A stretch of 64,000 bases of DNA from Clostridiales bacterium 38-18 (GTDB lineage Bacteria > Bacillota > Clostridia > Peptostreptococcales > Acidaminobacteraceae). Below the pieces are notes generated by a model that made no database searches, was not told the origin of the DNA, and worked only from the letters and a program-made list of their open reading frames with translations. Shown here piece by piece: positions 62,058 through 64,000 of the stretch. Position 1 is the first letter of the stretch, and every line of letters begins with the position of its first letter. The position numbers and the translations under genes are program-made. The stretch spans positions 416,395 through 480,394 of the forward strand of contig MKTL01000016.1 of assembly GCA_001897605.1 (NCBI GenBank), written 5' to 3'.

Positions 62058-62771
62058 CTAAAATAATTCTGGATAAATACAATCATCACTTATTTGAGTA
62101 AATCCATCTACTTTACCTGTAACAATTGAATAAGTCAATTGATCAATCCTATTAATTTCATGTACTTTTTTTAGAATTCTTAGGTAATCTTCTCGATTAT
62201 TTAGAGCAATGCCTGCGTTATTTACAATTACGACTACTAAGTTCATAAAGTGACAGTTATAATCAACTTGTGTATTAATAAGCTGATCTATCTTCCCTTT
62301 TTTAATCAATCTGAAATTGATAAAATTTACTATATCAATTTCGGTCCATTTTTCTTTTCCTTCATTTGATATACACATTACCTCAAAGCATACTTTCTTA
62401 TTACATCGATATGCGATTAAATCTGCGTACTTCTTTACTTTGTTATGAATTATTTCAATATTTTCAAATCCATTCAATCCTAAAAAATTGATTGCCCTAA
62501 TTTCGGCAAATGAGGAGTCTACCCTACTACCACTTTTATCAGATGGATTAAAACCTGTTTTGGCAAAGAGTTCATTACAATTTAGGTTAGTAAATTTCTC
62601 AGCAATTTCAAACATCTCAGAAATTGCTTTTAAAGTTAACTCACAATTATGACAAAGAGCATTGATTAATTGATTGTCAATTTTACTATTTATACATTCT
62701 AATATGAATTTTTTTAGTACTTCTGGAATATGCTTATAATTGTCTATACTCATACTTTCGTAGCTAATCAT
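62058..62771 (-). CDS. Unrecognised protein with PD-(D/E)XK-like pattern
   Basis: 237 residues. Glu90 in FAEIRAINFLG, Asp117 in KKYADLIAYR and Glu130 in KVCFEVMCIS are arranged like a PD-(D/E)XK nuclease core (E...D-x12-E-x-K), but the usual Lys is Met132. It could be a diverged restriction-type nuclease, an inactive member, or unrelated. The following segment has alternating strands and helices. GGAGAG precedes the ATG. Cassette between sites B and C; an AT-rich gene. Confidence 0.65.
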   Translation of the reverse strand: MISYESMSIDNYKHIPEVLKKFILECINSKIDNQLINALCHNCELTLKAISEMFEIAEKFTNLNCNELFAKTGFNPSDKSGSRVDSSFAEIRAINFLGLNGFENIEIIHNKVKKYADLIAYRCNKKVCFEVMCISNEGKEKWTEIDIVNFINFRLIKKGKIDQLINTQVDYNCHFMNLVVVIVNNAGIALNNREDYLRILKKVHEINRIDQLTYSIVTGKVDGFTQISDDCIYPELF

Positions 62772-62792
62772 TCAACTCTCCTAAATCATTTC

Positions 62793-62850
62793 CTATAACG
62801 TTCTTCGTAGTTCCGTCGCCTCAAGTGACGGAACTACGGTGTTAAACGAA
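62793..62850 (-). repeat. attC-like site B
   Basis: Perfect 12-bp hairpin CGTAGTTCCGTC (62806-62817) with GACGGAACTACG (62827-62838). On the minus strand R'' is GTTTAAC (62847-62841) and R' is GTTATAG (62799-62793). R'' with its neighbours (TTCGTTTAAC) is the exact reverse complement of the R' of site A (GTTAAACGAA), as expected for the two ends of one excisable cassette. Confidence 0.75.
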
Positions 62851-62873
62851 GGTTATATTATTCCCTTTTATGA

Positions 62874-63875
62874 TTACAACTTCTTAAGAACTGCATCCAA
62901 ATCAATTTCAATACCACACGCTTTAATCTCTTTTAGTATTCTCATTCTCCAATTACCAGAAACGTCAAATGGCTCATACAGTACGCCTTGTAAATCGCTT
63001 GGAATTTCAACATTTTCTTTTACTAATAATCTCACTTTTGATTTTCCAAGTTTTCCTAAGAAATAACCTATTTCGAGAATTACATTTTGACGTGCCCTCA
63101 TTTTTAGTTCTCCAATATCATCTGGACTCAGTAATGCAATAGCATAGCATGAATCTTTTGTTTCTTCTATTAGCTTGTCAATTATTGTCCTACCAAGATC
63201 AGGTTGTTCATGTAACACAATATCATCTAACCCTGCTCTACTAAGTATTAGTTGTACTTCTCTTTTCATTTCTATGTCGTGACCATGTATTATGAATATT
63301 TTATCCTTGCTTTTATTAGTTGTGGGTTCAGTCATCAACTTGTCTGCATTATTCATAATCACAGTCCTTTCATGTTCAATATTTTTTGGTATAAATTCGT
63401 AAGTGTCTTCACCCTTTTGTGTTTTACCATCAAAACCTTTAAATGATTTTCCTTTAATTCTACGTATTTTCTTTTCATCAACTAAATTATTTAAAAACCA
63501 GTCTATTTTAATTTTATCTACATAAACAGGTAGTTCTTTTGAAATAAAATGCTTAGTAATATTTCTTTTTACACCTGTATTATCTTTCACAATTTCTAAC
63601 GTTATATTCTGTAAGTCACCATCAGTATATTCAACATAGTTTTTTAAAAATTTTATACCTTCTGATGTTAAGTTTGCATCGGCAAGTATCATTCCTTGAA
63701 CTTCTGAACCAATGCCCGCTCTTATAACTTTTCCACCACTAACTAATCCAAGTTCTTTAGCATGTTCAAAATTTGATCCATAGTCATTTATATTATCAAA
63801 CTCAGTCAAACTCAATTTTTTGCTTTTGTTTTCAATGTCCTTTAATATTTGATTTATTTTCTTCTCGTTTTTCAT
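62874..63875 (-). CDS. TIR-like nucleotide-binding protein (PF10137/CAP12-like)
   Basis: 333 residues. The C-terminal domain (about 191-325) begins DKIFIIHGHDIEMKREV and has LHEQPDLGRTIIDKL, ALLSPDDIGE and RARQNVILEIGYFLGKLGKS, a near-textbook match to the TIR-like domain of predicted nucleotide-binding proteins; Glu268 fits the conserved, possibly NAD-cleaving, Glu. The N-terminus has one or two winged-helix-like regions (about 1-80 and 115-165). Relatives in CBASS and Pycsar-type phage defence degrade NAD+ when activated. No cyclase partner lies next to it. AAAGGGGG precedes the ATG. Bounded by attC-like sites A and B. Confidence 0.85.
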   Translation of the reverse strand: MKNEKKINQILKDIENKSKKLSLTEFDNINDYGSNFEHAKELGLVSGGKVIRAGIGSEVQGMILADANLTSEGIKFLKNYVEYTDGDLQNITLEIVKDNTGVKRNITKHFISKELPVYVDKIKIDWFLNNLVDEKKIRRIKGKSFKGFDGKTQKGEDTYEFIPKNIEHERTVIMNNADKLMTEPTTNKSKDKIFIIHGHDIEMKREVQLILSRAGLDDIVLHEQPDLGRTIIDKLIEETKDSCYAIALLSPDDIGELKMRARQNVILEIGYFLGKLGKSKVRLLVKENVEIPSDLQGVLYEPFDVSGNWRMRILKEIKACGIEIDLDAVLKKL

Positions 63876-63898
63876 GTTTCCCCCTTTGTTTTTTAACT

Positions 63899-63955
63899 TT
63901 CGTTTAACGTTCTTGCAGCCCTCGCAGCGTTAGTTGCGAGGACTGTGTGTTAGCT
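63899..63955 (-). repeat. attC-like site A
   Basis: Stem CAGCCCTCGCA (63916-63926) with TGCGAGGACTG (63935-63945), one G-T pair, loop GCGTTAGT. On the minus strand R' GTTAAAC (63908-63902) fits GTTRRRY; the R'' side reads AGCTAAC. Spacers CACA and CAAGAAC lie between stem and boxes. Confidence 0.72.
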
Positions 63956-63963
63956 GAAGGCGT

Positions 63964-64000
63964 TTATTTTACTTTTCGTTTGATATTAATCGCTTTAAAT
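63964..64000 (-). CDS. C-terminal end of a cassette gene (partial)
   Basis: A minus-strand frame enters from the right edge and ends at TAA (63966-63964) after FKAINIKRKVK. The stop is 9 bp from the R'' side of site A, the same spacing seen for two of the other cassette genes, which supports a real gene end. Nothing can be said about function. Confidence 0.45.
   Translation of the reverse strand, partial: FKAINIKRKVK

Noticed and set aside
60955..63960. The repeats as a CRISPR array
   Set aside because: Repeats are 300-1100 bp apart with genes between them, not short spacers, and no cas gene is present.
60955..63960. The repeats as plain Rho-independent terminators
   Set aside because: Hairpins lack T-tracts, and conserved words outside the stems plus the crossed R'/R'' matching are not explained by termination.

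Overview
The window looks like chromosome of a low-GC, Gram-positive anaerobe of the Clostridia. The evidence is strong GGAGG ribosome-binding sites, a cysteine T-box leader, RecU, sigma-54 activators, a single-chain pyruvate:ferredoxin oxidoreductase, rubredoxin/rubrerythrin/superoxide reductase, an arginine deiminase operon, and an in-frame UGA read as selenocysteine. A Fusibacter-like relative is plausible, but no rRNA or other decisive marker is present. I see no rRNA, tRNA, IS element or CRISPR array.

Layout. 1-7.6 kb: a LevR-type sigma-54 activator next to a lactose/chitobiose-class PTS operon (HPr, BadF-type sugar kinase, EIIB, EIIC, EIIA, MupG-family 6-phospho-muramidase) behind a -24/-12 promoter. 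7.7-14.4 kb: an MFS transporter, a LysR regulator divergent from a T-box-controlled cysK-cysE operon, a ferredoxin-like protein, and phzF/recU on the minus strand. 14.4-18.2 kb: a DnaA-box cluster, a HesB-like selenoprotein gene that ordinary ORF calling misses, a glutaredoxin-like protein, a four-domain sulfur-relay flavoprotein (CoA-disulfide reductase, rhodanese, TusA, DsrE) and a CsoR-family repressor. 18.3-24.7 kb: a lipoprotein hydrolase and an oxidative-stress cluster (NADH:rubredoxin reductase divergent from rubredoxin-perR-sor-ftn-rbr) with a palindromic PerR-type operator on the promoter, then pcp and rnhA.

24.8-35 kb: glutamine synthetase, a RocB-like M20 peptidase, a second DnaA-box cluster, two tandem M3 oligopeptidases, a GAF-GGDEF diguanylate cyclase and an NfeD/stomatin pair. 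35.4-40.5 kb: an envelope-stress-like operon (DUF2089, two SHOCT/YvlB-like proteins, heterodimeric ABC exporter). 40.5-45.3 kb: an amidohydrolase and a flavin module (ApbE lipoprotein converging on a lipoprotein with two FMN-binding repeats) resembling parts of flavin-based extracellular electron transfer. 45.7-50.6 kb: arcABC and a PAS sigma-54 activator. 50.7-53.1 kb: a consensus -24/-12 promoter driving a ketosynthase-III-like protein and a CoA-transferase. 53.3-60.9 kb: flavodiiron protein, PFOR, an SRPBCC-like protein, a ferredoxin-fused aldo/keto reductase and a membrane protein.

60.9-64 kb is different: more AT-rich, all genes on the minus strand, mostly unrecognised products, and after nearly every stop codon a related repeat of about 55 bp with a hairpin and outer GTTA/TAAC boxes. 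I interpret it as an integron-like gene-cassette array (attC-like sites A-E). The best-preserved cassette carries a TIR-like (PF10137/CAP12-like) protein, a family tied to phage defence. Any integrase and attI would lie beyond the right edge. This is the most likely place for an undescribed system here.

Themes: anaerobic redox and oxygen detoxification, sulfur/cysteine metabolism with Sec use, amino-acid and cell-wall-sugar catabolism under sigma-54 control, and a terminal accessory island. All functional calls come from reading motifs; no database search was run.
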